A stretch of DNA of 64,000 nt from Bacillus_AB infantis_B (GTDB taxonomy: Bacteria > Bacillota > Bacilli > Bacillales > Cytobacillaceae): contig NZ_VTER01000007.1 of the NCBI RefSeq assembly GCF_008180445.1, positions 1 to 64,000 on the forward strand, given 5' to 3'. This document shows positions 63,464 to 64,000 of the stretch, piece by piece. The position numbers were made by a program, and so were the translations under genes. Position 1 is the stretch's first letter. Every line of letters starts with the position of its first letter. The notes under the pieces were generated by a model that searched no databases, was not told the DNA's origin, and was given only the letters and a program-made list of their open reading frames with translations.

Positions 63464-64000
63464 ATGGCAATTACTGCTCAACTCGTTAAAGAATTGCGTG
63501 AAAAGACTGGCGCTGGAATGATGGACTGCAAAAAGGCGCTTCAGGAAACAGATGGTGATATGGAAAAAGCAATCGATTTCCTTCGCGAAAAAGGAATCGC
63601 TAAAGCAGCTAAAAAATCTGACCGCATCGCGGCAGAAGGGACAACTTACATCCTTGCACAAGGCAATGAAGCTGTCATCCTTGAAGTGAACTCTGAAACA
63701 GATTTCGTTGCAAAAAACGAAGGCTTCCAGGTTCTTGTTAAAGAATTGGCAGAGCACCTGCTTAAAAACAAGCCTGCTTCTGCTGAAGAAGCTGCTTCAC
63801 AAACAATGGAAAACGGTGCGACTGTAGAAGCGCACATCAATGCTGCGATCGCTAAGATCGGAGAAAAGCTTTCCCTTCGCCGTTTTGAAGTGAAAAGCAA
63901 GACTGACAGCGACGCTTTCGGTGCTTACCTGCACATGGGCGGACGCATTGGCGTTCTGACTGTACTTGAAGGTTCAACTGATGAGCAGGCTGCTAAAGAT
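63464..64000 (+). CDS. tsf: Elongation factor Ts (partial)
   Basis: 179 codons are inside the window and the gene runs past the right edge. The start MAITAQLVKELREKTGAGMMD and the ILEVNSETDFVAKNEGF motif identify EF-Ts, the guanine nucleotide exchange factor for EF-Tu. AAGGAGG precedes ATG 63464. The C-terminal part is not visible. Confidence 0.98.
   Translation, partial: MAITAQLVKELREKTGAGMMDCKKALQETDGDMEKAIDFLREKGIAKAAKKSDRIAAEGTTYILAQGNEAVILEVNSETDFVAKNEGFQVLVKELAEHLLKNKPASAEEAASQTMENGATVEAHINAAIAKIGEKLSLRRFEVKSKTDSDAFGAYLHMGGRIGVLTVLEGSTDEQAAKD

Overview
The window is a moderate-GC Firmicutes chromosome segment, almost certainly Bacillaceae (Bacillus sensu lato). Gene order from ylxM to tsf follows the Bacillus subtilis ffh-rpsP-rimM-trmD-rplS, sucCD-dprA-topA-trmFO, xerC-hslVU-codY and fla/che regions almost gene for gene. 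Shine-Dalgarno sites are strong, TTG and GTG starts are common, and all real genes lie on the + strand. Species cannot be fixed from the sequence; a Cytobacillus/Mesobacillus-like Bacillaceae is my guess. No rRNA, tRNA or CRISPR array was seen.

Layout. (1) 1-800: the 3' end of a group II intron (last codons of its reverse transcriptase/maturase, then domains V and VI) joined to a Bacillus-type intergenic repeat that contains ambiguous bases, followed by a terminator. (2) 797-12924: a tightly coupled eight-gene operon. It encodes a large exported/membrane protein, an ABC ATPase and ABC-2 permease, a coiled-coil membrane protein with a Gly/Ser tail, a MoxR AAA+ ATPase, a DUF58 protein, a BatA-like von Willebrand A (VWA) membrane protein and a 921-residue protein with two VWA-like domains. 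In B. subtilis ftsY precedes ylxM, so this block sits where ftsY would be expected, and ylxM-ffh has its own strong promoter. (3) 13033-20430: protein targeting, ribosome and RNA maturation genes (ylxM, ffh, rpsP, khpA, ylqD, rimM, trmD, rplS, lepB, rbgA, rnhB). (4) 20443-22616: ylqG/ylqH, which look like stand-alone relatives of the flagellar length-control protein FliK and the FlhB C-terminal domain. (5) 22943-33983: succinyl-CoA synthetase, dprA, topA, trmFO, xerC, the HslVU (ClpQY) protease and codY. (6) 34464-60519: one long flagellar and chemotaxis operon, flgB to cheD. (7) 60784-62528: sigD behind its own terminator and promoter, then a small conserved unknown gene and swrB. (8) 62673-64000: rpsB and the start of tsf.

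How the genes work together. The flagellar block encodes the basal body (FlgB, FlgC, FliE, FliF), the switch (FliG, FliM, FliY), the export ATPase complex (FliH, FliI, FliJ), the export gate (FliO, FliP, FliQ, FliR, FlhB, FlhA), hook building (FliK, FlgD, FlgE), placement (FlhF, FlhG) and chemotaxis signalling (CheA, W, Y, B, C, D). SigD then switches on late genes, and CodY, encoded just upstream, links the region to nutrient state. The first operon resembles the MoxR/DUF58/BatA class of chaperone-VWA systems, here joined to an ABC exporter. Its substrate and role are unknown, and it is the best candidate in the window for an undescribed system.
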